A stretch of 64,000 nt of DNA from Adiantum capillus-veneris (taxonomy: Eukaryota > Streptophyta > Polypodiopsida > Polypodiales > Pteridaceae): contig CM043947.1 of the NCBI GenBank assembly GCA_014529385.2, positions 126,666,891-126,730,890 of the forward strand, in the 5' to 3' direction. Position 1 is the first letter of the stretch; the number at the start of each line of letters is the position of its first letter. The position numbers were made by a program, and so were the translations under genes. Below are positions 62,458 to 64,000 of the stretch, in pieces. Under the pieces are notes generated by a model. The model did not search any database. It saw only the letters and a list, made by a program, of their open reading frames with translations, and had not been told where the DNA came from.

Positions 62458-63936
62458 TGTCACGAGGACGTGGCAGTTATTAACCATGTCACAGAGATGT
62501 GGCAACTGCTAACCTTGGTTGTTGGTTCTTTCCAATGGGGTTTATTTTATTTGTTTAAGACCCTCTTCTTGAAGTAGCAAACGGTCGGACATTGTATGGC
62601 CAATGTGAACGGTAGATTCACCCGCAGACGGGAAGTGGTCGGCACTGGAATTCGTATGGTAAGAGGATGTCTAGGCTCAGAGCAAGATCATATAGGTCCC
62701 CCCGTCGCACTTAGCAAGTTGGTGGATACTAGGAAGTGAACTCAATTAAGGCGTAAAGTCAAGGTGGGACTTCCAACAAAAAGTATCCGACAGTTGGGCC
62801 ACATTGCATTTTTGGATGCGGTCCCAATGAGGATAGATGGTCAGAAGACCAGTGGGAGCCCAACGGGAGCATCTCCTAAAATTTAGGGAACTGCTATTTT
62901 GGGCCACGAAATGTGTTCGCGTCATTACCTTCGGTATGACTAGGGGAACACTTTACAACTCTGCCGCGAAGTCAACTGACGCACCAGTTGAGATATTTTT
63001 AGCAGGGAAAGCCCAAACTCGGAAACTGGGCGACGTGTCAGCTTGTGAGCGATTCTGCCACTTTGGGAGGCAAAAACGAGCTGCATATCAACAAAGGGGG
63101 CGCCATTTTCAGCCACAAGCGGATTGCAACAGGTACAGAAGCTATGGAATGCTTACCTTGCCCTCTATGCACAGTATGGTGACGGGAGTGATGCCCCGCA
63201 CGCTACATACTGCTCTCTTTCTCCTCTACGTGCAGTTATGTGATGCCCCACAAGAGGGCTACTCATTTGACTGATGTACAGTTGTGTGGGTTCATGCTTT
63301 TGTGCTGAGGCAAGAGCCTCCTTGAGCAGGAACAGGGGTAGCTAACTGCTGCTCCAAAGCAGGCACTGGTGAGGGTCATAACCTCACCGTACAGGTGCAG
63401 AATCAGCGCTGTGTATGCGCTGTAATTTGACTGTTTTTCAGCCATACGGACGCCAGGATCATTGGGAATCGTGCCCCACTGGCAAAGGACAGTTAGGGGA
63501 CTGTTTGGGGCTGAAAACAGGGCAAAAACCAGTAAATACAGCGTGCTGAATTTACTGTTTTTGGACAGGAATCAGAGGGTATACGACAGTGCAAGCGAGT
63601 TCCAGCAGGGGAATTGGTTTCGCGCAAGTTTTGGGGCTGTTATGCTGCCGAAATTTGGCCAAATCAAATGGTATCTAGGTGGATACACGTGAAGGATTCC
63701 CGGGACCTTACCTTGTAATTTACCCTCCTAAAGAATAAAGAAATACCGAAAGGGGCGCCAATTTTGGGGCCTACAGGTTGTCGGCGTCTGCTCGGAGCAT
63801 TCTAGCTTCCGAGCCGTGTGTGTGTTCAAGTGTTAACTCCCGTCGCAGGTTCTCTTTGCAAAGTGCTCTGTGTGTGTGTATAAAGTAAAGAATTTCGGGT
63901 GAAAGCCAACGCCTACCGCCCTACGGGCCGGTTTCA
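62458..63936 (+). repeat. 3' LTR of the young chromovirus
   Basis: 1479 bp, about 99.5% identical to the 5' LTR by eye comparison. Confidence 0.97.
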
Positions 63937-63941
63937 TGTGC
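63937..63941. other. target-site duplication, right
   Basis: TGTGC, same as 55494-55498. The 59 bases that follow are flanking DNA without recognisable content. Confidence 0.9.
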
Positions 63942-64000
63942 CAAAGCGGAGAGAGAGATGCACGAGAGCAAGTCATCGCGCTACATGAGACAGAGGAGAA

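Larger units (their letters stand above)
55499..63936 (+). mobile_element. intact young Ty3/gypsy chromovirus
   Basis: LTRs 55499-56978 and 62458-63936 (1480 and 1479 bp), both TG...CA, flanked by 5-bp duplication TGTGC (55494-55498 and 63937-63941). A primer site follows the 5' LTR directly, one uninterrupted gag-pol ORF fills the interior, and AAGAGGGGGGTA precedes the 3' LTR. By eye the LTRs differ by about six substitutions and one single-base indel. All structural parts expected for an autonomous element are present. Confidence 0.96.

Overview
The window is nuclear DNA from a land plant with a transposon-dense genome. The evidence is one spliced host gene with compact GT-AG introns (a PHD-finger protein), chromoviral Ty3/gypsy elements, an OTA-type (Ogre/Tat/Athila-like) Ty3/gypsy element, Ty1/copia elements primed by initiator tRNA-Met, and plant L1-type LINEs. 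I cannot name the species. I recognise no prokaryotic gene, CRISPR array, rRNA or tRNA gene. More than half of the window is identifiable mobile DNA in several nested layers.

Layout. 1-11912: the 3' part of a large OTA-like Ty3/gypsy element. Reverse transcriptase and RNase H are followed by two diverged copies of the integrase zinc-binding module, then the integrase core, then an aspartic-protease-like domain C-terminal to integrase, then a basic W-motif repeat tail. A purine tract comes next, then a 2.8 kb spacer with five copies of a 24-bp palindrome, a ~1,090-codon coiled-coil ORF, a second purine tract and a ~0.95 kb LTR. 12047-13834: a 5'-truncated LINE ending in poly-A. 13835-18780: intergenic DNA with microsatellites. 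18786-27677: a complete minus-strand chromovirus (LTRs 1575 and 1588 bp, 5-bp target duplication CACTA, tRNA-iMet primer site) whose genes are broken. 28240-39205: a ~275 bp direct-repeat pair around a gag-like remnant; the right repeat is split by a near-full-length LINE (32351-39070), and the uninterrupted left repeat serves as the empty site. 39206-47073: two or more copia elements in opposite orientations, one with its 3' end inverted internally, and an older copia interrupted inside the integrase region. 49481-52011: the host PHD-finger gene, minus strand, six exons visible. 52364-55498: a 76-bp tandem duplication, gag scraps and an inverted, diverged LTR. 55499-63936: a young, apparently intact chromovirus (LTRs differ by about six substitutions and one indel, 5-bp target duplication TGTGC, one open 1,744-codon gag-pol ORF).

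The only clear host gene is the PHD-finger protein; everything else recognisable is retroelement machinery. The most unusual content is the first element: integrase followed by protease in one frame, a duplicated zinc-binding module, and a palindrome-bearing ~142-bp repeat array upstream of a large extra ORF. Coordinates of eroded elements are approximate, and all family assignments come from motif reading without database searches.
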